A DNA stretch of 37,433 bases from NCBI GenBank assembly GCA_000310025.1, contig FN649755.1, forward strand, positions 2,347,623 through 2,385,055. The letters run 5' to 3'. The position numbers and the translations under genes were made by a program. The stretch is from Ectocarpus siliculosus. Its lineage: Eukaryota; Sar; Phaeophyceae; Ectocarpales; Ectocarpaceae. A model generated the notes under the pieces. It was given only the letters and a program-made list of their open reading frames with translations. It was not told the DNA's origin and ran no database searches. How positions within the stretch are numbered: position 1 is the stretch's first letter; the number at the start of each line of letters is the position of its first letter. Shown here one piece after another: positions 10,463 through 20,991 of this stretch.

Positions 10463-11176
10463 CCATGGACATGGTGCTGTGGACTACCATGGAATTCTAT
10501 GGCATTTTTCATTGTTTCCACGGACTTCCATGGACCGTTCCAAGGACGTCCATGGGAATGTCCATGGCTTTCCACGAAACATTCCATCCACCAAAAGTAC
10601 AACAATGTAAAAAACTGCGATATGCAGACCACGAAGTTCAGTAACGATGCAACCACTGTCGGCCTGACTGCATGAGACTACGTGATGTACGCGGCAACAC
10701 ATGCGAGCCGCAGTCGCGCACCCTCCTGCCAGAAATATCATATTATGACATTTACGCTCCAAATTTTCATCATCGAGCGTTACAGTAGGTGATACGGCCC
10801 TCTGCGGGTTTCCCACACATTCTACAGTTTTTCTAAAATCGTCCACGGGCAGCCCATGGGGAATGCCCACGGGCAAGCCCATGCGTGGCCCGCGGGCGGC
10901 CCATCGGCATGCCATGGGTGGCCAACGAGTACCCTTCGACCGGGACCAGGGTCCTCCAAAACTATAGTGGAACGGGCATGATAACGGCTACAATAATAGA
11001 TCTAACGCTAACCTTAACCCTAACCCCAAACCCACACGATACGTGCTAGGTTGCCGCGTGGTGGCTACGTTCTAGGTTGATACGCCGGTGGCGAGTTCTA
11101 GGTTGAAGTGCCCACGGTGGGCAGTTTATGGGCTGCTCTTGGGCCCGCCCATGGGCTGCCCATGGGTGCCCCATGG
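10463..11176. repeat. Cluster of CCATGG palindromes
   Basis: CCATGG occurs at 10463, 10487, 10528, 10550, 10562, 10854, 10912, 11149, 11160 and 11171: ten times in 714 bp, where about 0.2 would be expected by chance. The left group is embedded in a degenerate CTTCCATGGAC-like unit, and the right groups in GCCCATGGGC-like units. Between them lie a short telomere-like stretch (TTAACCCTAACCCC near 11018) and three spaced copies of CTAGGTTG. The segment is noncoding by all signs. Confidence 0.8.
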
Positions 11177-11695
11177 GTGATGGGCGGTTTAGTGAAACTA
11201 CCAGTAGCCTGGGAGGTTGGCCGAAATTCGCGCGAAAAATGGCTCCCATATTACGGATAATATGTCGAGTTGTCATGAAACTTTCAACGGGCGGTATCTT
11301 TTGGTACCATGGACCGAGATCCATGAAAATCGTTCAAACAATTGCGACTGCTTCGTTGAAGCAATCATCGCCTCGTGCGACTATCATGCTAGTGAATGTT
11401 TTGGAACGTTTGCTTGTACTTCGAACATAATAACATACTTGAAAAATAGCTTATATCATTGGGTCAGAATAGTCTAGTCTGCCTTTGTCAGACTGCTGGA
11501 CACGCACGTTCCATAATCATCGTTGCTCATAACCACATCATTTTCGTCACGACTTTCCTCGGAAAATTCTGCGCAGATTCTTTCCCGCGGTGAATCGGAA
11601 TCACCTTTCCCACCCAAATCGTCCAGGTTTCCATTCATTACATCCCAACCCGTTTCCAACAAAATTTGTCTATCATCTGCGAACGTCGGGTGGGA
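11177..11695. other. Unassigned flank left of the R1 repeat
   Basis: Only short open frames under 105 codons occur here, on both strands, with no recognisable motif. The stretch becomes R1 repeat sequence at about 11696. Confidence 0.4.
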
Positions 11696-13421
11696 CGTCG
11701 TGACGTGATATATTTCTTGTTATGAGTATGGGAAAATATAAAAAAAAGATGGCTCGATTTTTGTATTTCTACAGCAGTATGGACCAGACGCCGACTTTAC
11801 ATGGAAGTCCTACGAGTGTCGACTTAGTTGTGCTGTCACAGCATCTTCCACGCACTTCTGCCAGTGCTGGTTTGTCGATTGGAGTCTTGTAGGTCGAGAT
11901 ACAGCAGTGGGATTCTCGGGTTTTGGAGGCAAAAGTGAACCAGAGCAAAACATTTCATGCATAGCTCGATTACTACTGCTGTGTTTTTGCAACATCAGTA
12001 TGGACTAGACGCCGAACGACGTCCGCGTACTACCGCAACGACCTAACTGGATGGGATACTTCCTGCCACGGCGAACCATAGTACAGTGCGATGCAAACAT
12101 CCGTTCGTGTGTTGCGCGGCTGCCACATGTGTCGACGACAGGTACACGTAGAGCTCTCGCCATGTTGTCGTTACCGCGCAGGAGGACCCCTCGGAGATGT
12201 TCCATATGGTGCTACAACGACAGCAGTACTACTGTACATAGATGTCGTAGGAGAGTGGAGTTGTGCTGTCACGGCATCTCCCACGCACTCTCCTACCGGT
12301 GCTTGCGTCGATTGGAGTATTATAGGCCGAAATACAAGAGTGGGTTGGGTTCCCGGGTTGTGGAAGCAAACCTGCCTGCAACAACAGAGGAGGCGGTGTT
12401 CTATTTACTACGACAATCCCGCTCAACTTTTTTTTTTTGCGACCTAAATGTGGTTGCATATTCTTTGCCACTGCCGAAAAAGACCGCTGAATCTTTACGC
12501 AGTCCACCTTTCGCATTTATCATTTTACACCGAACGACGCAGGACGGGTCGACCTTCATCATTGTTGTTGTTGTTGTCTTCACATAAAAAACTGTTTCGA
12601 TCTCTCTCTACCCAGTAACTTCATTTGTCCGTACTTTCTTGTGGATTACCATTACCTGTTGGAAATTGTGGGAATGAATCCCTTCGTTCCGAGAGAGCCA
12701 CAGGTCGGCATCCGGCCTTTTCTTTTTTTGTATGCACTTTTCTTAGATGCACAGTTCTTCCTGTACTGTGAAGTTTTGACGTTGCGCTTTTGCCATCGTC
12801 GCTGAAGTGTTTGTGGCTTCAAACCTTCTCAGTCGGCCTTCATACTTCTTGCACGTTGATAAGTCTCCGTGGTAACTTCTCCGCGCATGAGTCATACGCA
12901 GTTTTGACCTGCGCTTTGACTTTCACGATGGGTATTTTACCTCCCCGTCTTGCATTGGTGAGTACCTGCGCTATACGGAAGGATCGTTCCACAACGCAAA
13001 CGTCGACGTCTGCGGGGGGGGGGTTGTTCCCTCCGCACTCCTTCCTTGCGGCGGTTTTCACACCGACTTCGAACGAACGTGGGGTGCAATTTCCTCTCTT
13101 CGTACCTTCCTCGTCGACCTTCTCCATCGTTATGTACATAATGTATACCTCGATTTTTCGGCTTTTCGATTCCGATAGAGACAAGACTACGGACTGACAT
13201 TTCCCTTTCACCCCCGACGGGACCGCGCGCTCGTCGAGTGAGTGCCGAAATTCTTCACCGCTTCCTTGCCTCTCCCAACACCGTCCCTTCTTACCGCCCC
13301 AACAAATCTTCTCCCCTTCTTCGTCTTCTTCTTTCCTTCCTCCCGGACACTCACCACCATCCGTTCTGGGTGTTGGCCCCCAGCCCCATTGGGGGGCGGG
13401 GGGCCAATCCTTAACCCTAGT
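11696..13421 (+). repeat. R1 dispersed repeat, copy a (near full length)
   Basis: This is the most complete of three copies of a family of about 1.73 kb. It starts near CGTCGTGACGTGATA and ends in CCAATCCTTAACCCTAGTA after a GGGGGGCGGGG run. Inside are two spaced copies of a 20-bp motif (CAGTATGGACCAGACGCCGA at 11775, one mismatch near 11998) and a related pair of longer segments (about 11800-11945 and 12235-12370). No terminal inverted repeats or target duplication were found. The minus strand has a 195-codon open frame (13427-12840) whose C-terminal part is also open in the other copies. The class of element is unknown. Confidence 0.8.
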
Positions 13422-14399
13422 AATCAATCATAACGAAAACAATGGCCAAAACTAGTGTCTCAAGATGCGCATATGGACTGCTCGGGTGTCACGCCTTGTG
13501 CGCATATGTGAAAATGTGGTGGGTAGCCCCAGATACTGAGGTGGAGGCCGTCAACCACACTTACCTGCTGTGTTACGTTCATGGTTATGCTGTGTGCATG
13601 GCCATCCTGTCTCGGCGACATTCTATTCTCATTTGCGAGCACAACTACGTGACAACTTCCTGTGTGTCGTTTTTGTAGTTGTGTGGGGTATTGACTTGGC
13701 TGTCGGAAAATCGAGTATACAGTTCAGATTCAAGTCGCCAGTCTTCTGCAGTGTCCACCCCGATCTAACATGTATCCTGCCGCTCTATCTAATGACGCCA
13801 CCGTTTGTTCGTCGCAGAACGCATGCGGAGAGGTGGATGGATGTGAGTGTTATCAAGGTCACTGCTGGGGTGCGCGTCTTGAGGCCTGCGGTGAGCTAAG
13901 CCGGAGTATATCTTCGCATTCACGTGCACACGCGCAAGTTGGCCTCGCCGGCATTGCCTCGACGCTTCTCTCGGCAGTTGTGGTGCAGAGTAGGTAGTTT
14001 TCCGACAGTTGAAAACAAGCATGGGTGTGCAATAACCTGCAGCAGTTGTATGCACATTGCTCATGCTTGTTCCAAGGGCAAGGTCATCCCTTCCCAGTCG
14101 TGCGGGGAATGAATGGGATATCGAAATCAAAGCAACACCTTCTTTGCGCAGCTCCCCGAGCGAGCCTCTTGACTCCAATCTCCTTTTCGTTCGGCGTCGG
14201 CCCTCTTCACACCACCCACTGGCGCGCCACTCACGGGGGTTATCGCCATGTACGTACGTGTGTCCTCCACACTACTAGCGGCCTACCACGATGACACCAC
14301 CGGTAAGGTTTGCCGATGATTTGAGTACGATAATTTGTCGGGCGTGTCTAAATCCCCCCCCGGGGGGGGACTTACGAGAATCCCCCCCTGTTGGGATGA
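13422..14399. other. Unassigned sequence between R1 and copia-C
   Basis: No coherent gene was found. Frames of up to 129 codons overlap on opposite strands. Near the right end, C8 directly followed by G8 (14354-14369) forms a perfect 18-bp palindrome with its flanking T and A, just outside the proposed copia-C LTR. Confidence 0.4.
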
Positions 14400-14705
14400 T
14401 CCGAACTAGGGGTAGCTTGTCGCAAGACATGTGTTGAATAGGGTGTCGGCAACTCGGCGAGCTCGCGCCAAGGAGGAAAGGCGTGTAGGGTTTGTTGCAT
14501 AGACTTCTTCACATGAACTCACATGAACTGCACGCACACGCGCACGCACCATCAATGAGGGGGCGACGCAATAAACAACAGGGGTATCATACACACCCTG
14601 GAAATACATTCCGCGTACCACACAATCCTACGGTATTCCGCGCAACATCAGTCAATGGGAACATTCCGTATCAACCACTTGGCATTGCTACAAGTAGATC
14701 TATCA
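14400..14705 (-). repeat. Copia-C 3' LTR (proposed)
   Basis: On the minus strand the segment begins TGATAGATCTACTTGTAGCA, which parallels the starts of the copia-A LTR (TATTCGATATACTCGTAGCA) and the copia-B LTR (TGTTAGATATACTCGCAGCA). The proposed other end reads, on the plus strand, TGATCCGAACTAGGGG, which resembles the reverse complement of the copia-A LTR end. The length of about 306 bp is close to 312 and 332 bp in the relatives. The lower boundary is approximate because no partner LTR or target duplication is left. Confidence 0.6.
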
Positions 14706-14717
14706 GCCCCCCTGCTT
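14706..14717 (-). other. Copia-C polypurine tract
   Basis: The minus strand reads AAGCAGGGGGGC immediately before the proposed LTR. This is almost identical to the copia-A tract GAGCAGGGGGGC at 30269-30280. It would prime plus-strand DNA synthesis. Confidence 0.7.
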
Positions 14718-14999
14718 GTGACCATGCCATGTCTTTTCCGATCCTCAATAACTCCAAAACACAAAAAAAAAAATCAGAAACTCAACTCAACTCCAGAACA
14801 ATAGCCTTCTTGACTAGGCATCAATACCCACCCCCGATCATACCAGTTATACTTCTTCGAACTTCAGCGAACTAATTGCCCCCCAGCCTAGAACACCATC
14901 CATTGAGAAAAACCATAATAGGCAAAAATGCAAAATGTTGCCACCCTAGTTGTTTGATCGCACAGAAAATAAACCCAAACATCAAAATATTAACCCATA

Positions 15000-15350
15000 C
15001 TCATTTGTACGAAGTTATGATGAAACTCAAAATTTCCCACGTGAAGTGCCTTCGTGCAAGTCAGCATGTTGATACGTCGATTCCACGTGAAAAATCGAAA
15101 TCTCCTTCCTGCGTACCAAATCCCTGATAAAGTGGTGCCTTACGTCGATGTGTTTCGAGTTACTGTTGCTAATCGGGCTCTTCGCCAACTGAATAGCCCC
15201 CTGGTTATCCTCGAACACCCGAATACACGGCATACCTGCTTCTGGCAACATGAAACGCCATACTTGCCTCAGAAACAATACTTCCTTCATCACATCCGCA
15301 AGAGAGACATAGACTACTCCGCCTTTGTCGTGCTCAACGTAACGCACTTC
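15000..15350 (-). pseudogene. Copia-C RNase H, C-terminal part
   Basis: The minus-strand frame from about 15347 to 15030 matches the copia RNase H end: FLRQVWRFMLPEAGMPCI, EDNQGAIQLAKSPI, NSNSKHIDVRHHFI and a KEISIFHVESTYQHADL block. The DN of EDNQGA, one of the acidic positions of the active site, is kept. The upstream STTEAEY motif has become STTKAE in a different frame, beside the gypsy insertion point, and the last 20 residues are lost through a frameshift. This is a broken fragment. Confidence 0.85.
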
Positions 15351-15647
15351 TGTAATGGAGCAACTAGTGTATTTGCATTGTACGAGCGTTTCATGAACGT
15401 TGTATGAGCGCTTACTGGATATTTTGAATTTTCTTTGGATATGGATATTTGGCGACGTTGAGGGGTATTGAAGTAGCTTGAAGGAAGTTCAAAATCCCAG
15501 CCCCGCTCCCTCACTCTCCGAGTGGGCGCTGAGCGGACCTGGTCTAAGAAGGCTAAACAAGAGATCAAACAACAACTGTGAGTACCCGAAGCCAGGAGCA
15601 ACGAGCTTGCTCCCTTCCCTCTTTTATTTCTCTGTTCCTCCATAACA
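15351..15647 (+). repeat. Mini-element 5' LTR
   Basis: This 297-bp LTR runs from TGTAATGG to CCATAACA and matches 16742-17038 base for base by eye. Confidence 0.9.
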
Positions 15648-16132
15648 TTGTGGCGTCGTCTGCAAGACGTATAGTAACAAGCAAGTCTCCCCCGTATAAT
15701 CTGACTGCTGATGATGTTTTAGCGGAGTCTAGTCGTCTGGATGTTGAGAATATTTCAGGACACCAAATTGTACGTGGACGCGGTGGTGTGGTAGCTGTCT
15801 TGTACCTGACTCATTGGATTGGTTTGTTGACACCGTCGTGGGAAAGGGAGTCTGATTTGCAGGAATACAGACAACATATTCTGCTTTACTGGTCTGGTAA
15901 CGCTAGTCAGCGCGTACAAGGAAACCGAGCTTATCGTAATGCTCGGATAGCTTCGGCCGACCGAGAACTTGCTCGGAATCAGGCCGAACGTTTCATTGCT
16001 CCCGGGTACGAGTTGGTTTCGCGTGACACTTGGTTGGCTCGCTTCTCTGTTCTGTTTTGCCTGTCGGAGCCCACATTTGGTACAAAGCTTTGGATGGACT
16101 TTGGTGGCTTGGGCAGATTGGTAGTTTCGTAA
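15648..16132 (+). pseudogene. Integrase C-terminal chromodomain-like remnant
   Basis: An open plus-strand frame reaches a TAA at 16130-16132. It has no ATG before the last few residues and extends back into the LTR only through a GTG, so it is the tail of a longer lost pol frame. The core reads like a chromodomain: LDVENISGHQIV (first strand), LYLTHWIGLLTPSWERESDL (the usual YLVKW-G-...-TWE-...-L pattern) and a closing ILLYW helix. A charged Arg-rich stretch follows. In chromoviral Ty3/gypsy elements this domain at the integrase end steers insertion towards particular chromatin. It is probably untranslated, or expressed only with an unseen start. Confidence 0.55.
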
Positions 16133-16741
16133 CAGGCCAGTACATCGTTCGATTTTTGGACACCCCCGGCCCTCGAAAGCTTTCTCTCCCAGAGTAAAGT
16201 TACTCCACGGTTTTGGATGCTCCTTGTGGTTCTTGGTGCTTGCAAAAACACCGTACTCATGGTTTGACCAACCCTTCCACGGATGATGGCGTTACGTCGC
16301 GAACACCAGGCGTTGTGGCACCGCTGGCTGTTGCCCCATCTGGATCTGTGTTTTGATATCATGCCGCCTACGGGCCGCTACATGTTTTTAATGTTTTGTT
16401 CTACATCGTACGCAGTGGTACGCTAGCGCGTGTTTGGGTGGTGTGAGCTTCTTCTATTGTTGCAATAGTCACCCCGACCTTTGCGTGCCCAACGCGACCG
16501 AACCCCATTTTCATTCAGACTGGTTCCGTCGTTGGCGATGTGATTCTCAGTAGTAATCACTGTGTGGTGTGGGGATGGTTTGGAGTATTTGTCGGGGATG
16601 AACTATTTCCTCCGACCCTAGTTGCTTTTATTTTATCTTATTTTGTCTGATTTGGAAAGTCGCATCTTCGATCTTTATTTGAGGTTGAGTATTGGATTGA
16701 AGATAAAGTATCTGCATCTACGACTTCCCCGGGTGGGCTAA
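16133..16741 (+). other. Mini-element 3' noncoding part
   Basis: About 600 bp between the chromodomain stop and the 3' LTR carry no open frame of note. A TTTTATTTTATCTTATTTTG stretch lies near 16628. The sequence just before the LTR (CCGGGTGGGCTAA) is purine-rich but not a classical polypurine tract. Confidence 0.5.
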
Positions 16742-17038
16742 TGTAATGGAGCAACTAGTGTATTTGCATTGTACGAGCGTTTCATGAACGTTGTATGAGC
16801 GCTTACTGGATATTTTGAATTTTCTTTGGATATGGATATTTGGCGACGTTGAGGGGTATTGAAGTAGCTTGAAGGAAGTTCAAAATCCCAGCCCCGCTCC
16901 CTCACTCTCCGAGTGGGCGCTGAGCGGACCTGGTCTAAGAAGGCTAAACAAGAGATCAAACAACAACTGTGAGTACCCGAAGCCAGGAGCAACGAGCTTG
17001 CTCCCTTCCCTCTTTTATTTCTCTGTTCCTCCATAACA
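16742..17038 (+). repeat. Mini-element 3' LTR
   Basis: This second 297-bp LTR looks identical to 15351-15647. It is followed by CTTC, the target-site duplication. Confidence 0.9.
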
Positions 17039-17320
17039 CTTCTGCGTCCTTGAAAACCAAGAAATACATCCCCCCCCACACATCACCAATCCTCCTGACA
17101 CAGACCTCCTATCGGCAGCCTTACTTGTAGTCTGCGTCTGCGAACACCTCCATGCTCAACCCTGCTACACTACCCCTCCTGAATGTTATTCCCAAGCCAC
17201 TACTGTAGACCTTACCACATACCCCAAAATACCAAGACCTGCTCTCCAATGAATCTCTTTGGGAGAAGCGCACTACCGTGCAACCACTCACTGCGCTGCT
17301 TTCGTGCATGCAGTGTTCTG
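17039..17320 (-). pseudogene. Copia-C end of RT and start of RNase H
   Basis: The minus strand contains the PKEIHWRAGLGILGYV block, equivalent to copia-A PKMVHWKAALGILGYV. After a frameshift it continues with GLGITFRRGSVAGLSMEVFADADYK, whose DAD is the first RNase H catalytic region. Stops follow. The match fades towards 17320, which is taken as the truncated 5' end of copia-C. Beyond it the R1 repeat begins. Confidence 0.75.
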
Positions 17321-17360
17321 GTACGAAATGGAGATCATCATGTGATCATGGTATCATGTT

Positions 17361-18412
17361 ATATATATGCTTACAGGATGGTCGTCGTGACGTGATACAT
17401 TTCTTGTTATTAGTATGGAAAACAATAAAAAAAAGATGGCTCGATTTTTGTATTTTATTCACTACGACAATCCCGCTCAACTTTTTGTTTTTTTCGCGGC
17501 ATGTGGTCGCATATTTCTTTGCCACTGCCGAAAAAGACCGCTGGATCTTTACACAGTACATATTTTGCATTTATCATTTTACACTGAACGACGCAGGACG
17601 GGTCGACCTTCATCGTTGTTGTTGTTGCTGCTGTCTCCACATTAAAAACCGTTCCGACGTCCTCCTCGATACTTGTGGACCACCTGTTGGAAACTGTGGG
17701 AATCCCTTCATTCTGAGAGGGAGAGCCATAGGTCGCCATCCGGCCTTTTCTTTTTTTGTATGCACTTTTCTTCTTGTGAAGTTTTGACGTTGCGCTTGCC
17801 ATCGTCGCCGTGTAAGTGTTTGTGTCTTCAAACCTTCTCAGCCGGCCTTCAAACTTCTTGTTGATAAGTCTCCGTGTGGTAACTTCTCCGCGCATGAGTC
17901 ATATGCAGCTATGACCTGCGCTTTGACTTTCACGATGGGTATTTTACCTCCCCGTCTTGCGTTGGTGAGTACCTGCGATATACAGAAGGATCGCTCCACG
18001 ACGCAAACAAACGTCGACGTCTTCGTTTTTTTTTGTTCCCTTCGCACTCCATCCTTGCGGGGGTTTTCACCCCGAGTTCGAACGTGGGGTGCAATTTCCT
18101 CTCTTCGTACCTTCCTCGTCGGCCTTCTCCGTCGTTGTGTACATAAACCTCGATTTTTCGGCGTTTCGATTCCGATAGACAAGACTACGGACTGACATGT
18201 TCCTTTCACCCCCGACGGGACCGCGCGCTCGTCGAGTGCCGAAATTCTTATCACTTCCTTGCCTCTCCCAACACCGTCCCTTCTTCCCGCCCTTACAAAT
18301 CCTCTCCCCTTCTTCTTCTTCTTTCCGTCCTCCCGGACACTCACCACCATCCGTCCTGGACGTTGGCCCACAGCCCCATTGGGGGGCGGGGGGCCAATCC
18401 TTAACCCTAGTA
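17361..18412 (+). repeat. R1 dispersed repeat, copy b (internally deleted)
   Basis: The copy starts with a TA-rich run and ACAGGATGGTCGTCGTGACG and ends CCTTAACCCTAGTA, but it lacks the part equivalent to about 11768-12402 of copy a. The junction near 17450 joins TTTTGTATTT to TTCACTACGACAATCCC, both flanks carrying TATTT, which suggests deletion between short homologies. It is followed head-to-tail by copy c with only a TATATATACTC spacer. Confidence 0.8.
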
Positions 18413-19057
18413 TATATACTCACAGGATGGTCGTCGTGACGTGATACATTTCTTGTTATTAGTATGGGAAAAAATAAAAAAAAAAGATGGCTCGATTTTT
18501 GTATTTCTACAGCAGTATGGACCAGACGCCGACTTTACATAGAAGTCGTACGAGTGTCGACTTAGTTGTGCTGTCACAGCATCTTCCACACACTTCTGCC
18601 AGTGCTGGTTTGTTGATTGGAGTCTTGTAGGTTGAGATACAGCCATGAGATTCTCGGGTTGTGGAGGCAAAAGTGAACCAGAGCAAAACATTTCATGCAT
18701 AGCTCGATTACTGCTGTGTTTTTGCAACAGCAGTATGGACTAGACGCCGAACGACGTCCGCGTACTACCGCAACGACCTAACTGGATGGCATAGTTCCTG
18801 TCACGGCGAACCATAGTACAATGCGATGCATTCGTGTGTCGTGCGGCTGCCCCATGTGTCGACGACAGGTACACGTAGAGCTCTCGCCATGTTGTCGTTA
18901 CCGCGCAGGAGGACCCCTCGGAGATCTTCCACATGGTGCTACAACGACAGCAGTACTAATGTACATAGATGTCGTAGGAGAGTGGAGTTGTGCTGTCACG
19001 GCATCTCCCACGCACTCTCCTACCGGTGCATGTGTCGATTGGAGTCTTGTAGGCGGA
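18411..19057 (+). repeat. R1 dispersed repeat, copy c, left part
   Basis: The left part of a third R1 copy matches 11696-12330 closely. It stops at GCGGA (19053-19057), the left target-site duplication of copia-B. The same copy resumes at 22150, at exactly the next position of R1. Confidence 0.85.
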
Positions 19058-19369
19058 TGAAAGGTAAACTACGCGGGGTGCAGCAAGCACGTTCTGGACG
19101 TTACTTGGGGCACTGGGTAGTCGGCCGTGTTAGGCCGAGAGAGAGAGAGGTTGAGAGAGAGTGGGAGAAGGAAACTTGATTGGAGAGAGACGGTGTTGGT
19201 GGTGGAGAGAGAGAGAGGAAGTGCGCAGCACGCACGCAAGCTTCATCGCACCAACCACGCCAAAAGGGTCCCCGTGACTGCACCGATGGTACCCTGCAAC
19301 ACACGAAATTACCAACACGTATCCCCCTGGGATCCTCACGACCAGATACTGCTGCGAGTATATCTAACA
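19058..19369 (-). repeat. Copia-B 3' LTR (complete)
   Basis: The 312-bp LTR is bounded by TG and CA. On the minus strand it starts TGTTAGATATACTCGCAGCA. It contains a GA-rich microsatellite at about 19138-19217. The left end abuts the target duplication GCGGA. Confidence 0.85.
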
Positions 19370-19619
19370 TCCCTGCTCGCAACAGTTACTCACTGAAAAC
19401 TTCGCGAACACTCGATATCTCAACCAAAATACATCTTTCCAAGAATATATGCCATCAAGACTCGACCAGCATAACATAAGAGAGAAAAACAATTCAAAGG
19501 AACATGAATACTGCATCGCGCGTAACAAATACTTGGCGCGGGAAATGAAAGAAAACGGGAAACACAACGAGAAACAAAACAAAACCAAAACACAACCCAT
19601 CAGAAAAACAATAAAATTT

Positions 19620-20060
19620 TCATGCCAAATTCATTACAAAATCACGGTGAGACTCGAAAGCGTCCTTCGGCAAGCTCTTCGTGAGAAAATCTGCACGCTG
19701 GTACGGAGACGGCACGTGGATCACCGAAATTTCCTTCCTCTCTACCAGTTCCCTGAGAAAATGGTGCCTTACATCTATGTGCTTCGAGTTCGAGTTTGAG
19801 ATGGGGTTCTGCGCTAGTTGAATCGCCCCCTGGTTGTCCTCGAAGACGGGGATGCATGGCATGCCGACCTGCGGCAACATGAAACGCCAAATCTGCCTCA
19901 AAAACAAAATCTCCTTCACTATATCACCAAGCGCGACGTACTCTGCTTCTGTCGTCGAAAGCGTGACGTACTTTTGCGTTCTGGAAAACCAAGACACAGC
20001 GCCTCCTCCACACGTCACGATTCCCCCTGATACCGACCTACGGTCTGCTGCCTTGCTTGA
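19620..20060 (-). pseudogene. Copia-B RNase H
   Basis: The minus-strand frame down to a TGA at 19620 holds VTLSTTEAEYVALGDIVKEI, the EDNQGAIQLAQNPISNSNSK block, HIDVRHHFLRELVERKEIS and the DFLTKSLP terminus. The first catalytic Asp (VFADADY-like) lies just upstream in another frame near 20075-20055, so the gene is broken by a frameshift between RT and RNase H. The Glu of STTEAEY and the Asp of EDNQGA are kept. The last residues (HRDFVMNLA) match copia-A (HRDFVMNLQ). Confidence 0.85.
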
Positions 20061-20080
20061 AAGTCCGCATCAGCGTACCC

Positions 20081-20991
20081 CTACAAGCTGAATCCTTCTA
20101 CTGTACCTCTCTGAAACGAAATACCAAAGTGACTCGTCCTCCTCGCATAGCCTAAAATATCCATCGCTGCATTCGCAATGTCTGGCCTAGTTTGAGTCGC
20201 CAGCCACATCAACGATCCTACCAGCTCACGAAACGGAAAGTCTGTCGTCACCTCATCCGCATCAAAATCAGAAAGCTTCACCCCCGAAGACATCGGAACG
20301 CTCTTACCTCCCACTACTCCATATTCTGCTGCTAGCTCGTCCGTGAAAGTCTGCTGAGAAATCGTCAACCTACCGGTCTCCTTGTTCCTCTCGTAAAAGC
20401 ACCCAGAATACCATCTCAACTCTCCCAGGTTCTTCACTGGCACGGACTTGTTAAGGTCGGCGCCAAACTTGTCACATCTCTCCCTCTCTCCCACAGCAAA
20501 AATGTCATCTACATGTACTACCAAAATCAAAACAACACATCCATCCTCAATCAAACGAAACACGCAAGCATCGGCCATGCACTGCTCAAAACCTAACGCC
20601 ACCAAACACCTCTTCAGCATTGCATGCCACTGCCTAGATGCCTGTCTCAAGCCATACAGGCTCTTGCCTAGTTTTACAATCATTCCAGATAGAGCTCCAC
20701 ATCCCTGCGGCAAACGCATGTACACGTCTTCCTCCAACTCCAAACGCACAAAAGCTTGCTCAATATCGAAATTACACAAGTCGAGGTTCAACTCGCCACG
20801 CCAACGCAGCCAACATCCTAACACACGAAACAGAAACGGTAGGCGCGTACAGCTCTCCAAAGTCAATGTACTCTCTCTGCATATCACCTCTCGCTACAAG
20901 TCTCGACTTCACCTTAGTGGGCCATCCAAACTCATCTGCCTTCCAATCGAATACATACCCACTTAGCGTTAATTGCGTTCTCCACTAGTTG
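20081..20991 (-). pseudogene. Copia-B reverse transcriptase
   Basis: The frame carries LDLCNFDIEQAFVRLELEED (first catalytic Asp), SLYGLRQASRQWHAML, VVHVDDIFAVGERERCDKFG (catalytic Asp pair) and RELVGSLMWLATQTRPDIAN. Compared with copia-A, about 20 residues are missing in frame after IANA. The first part of RT, directly after the UAG, is in another frame because a 4-bp insertion (near 20955) interrupts the INAKWV block. HVDD in place of the usual copia YVDD is shared with copia-A. This is a non-functional copy. Confidence 0.85.

Larger units (their letters stand above)
15351..17038 (+). mobile_element. LTR mini-element with chromodomain remnant (Ty3/gypsy derivative)
   Basis: Two 297-bp direct repeats (15351-15647 and 16742-17038) look identical. 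They begin TGTAATGG and end CCATAACA, near-perfect inverted termini, and enclose 1,094 bp. The element sits in copia-C RNase H: the interrupted coding sequence resumes exactly, with CTTC duplicated (15347-15350 and 17039-17042). A candidate primer-binding site starting TGGCGTCGTCTGC lies 3 bp inside the left LTR. Only a chromodomain-like open frame remains inside; gag, protease, RT and most of integrase are missing. It is probably a non-autonomous deletion derivative of a chromovirus-type Ty3/gypsy element, and recent, since the LTRs match. Orientation is set by the candidate primer-binding site and the open frame. Confidence 0.85.
14400..17320 (-). mobile_element. Copia-C: decayed Ty1/copia fragment interrupted by a gypsy mini-element
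   Basis: Reading the minus strand, the remnant runs from about 17320 (end of RT) through RNase H to a 3' untranslated part, a polypurine tract (14717-14706) and an LTR (14705-14400). RNase H is cut at 17039/15350 by an LTR mini-element. The protein match is clear across frames: the HWRAGLGILGYV, ITFRRGSVAGLSMEVFADADY, NSNSKHIDVRHHFIRDLV and FEDNQGAIQ blocks align with copia-A. Several frameshifts and stops show it is dead. The 5' LTR, gag, protease, integrase and most of RT are missing. Confidence 0.8.

Noticed and set aside
11010-11030. Telomere or interstitial telomere
   Set aside because: CTTAACCCTAACCCC is only two or three degenerate units, not an array. The same applies to the R1 tail and the MITE.
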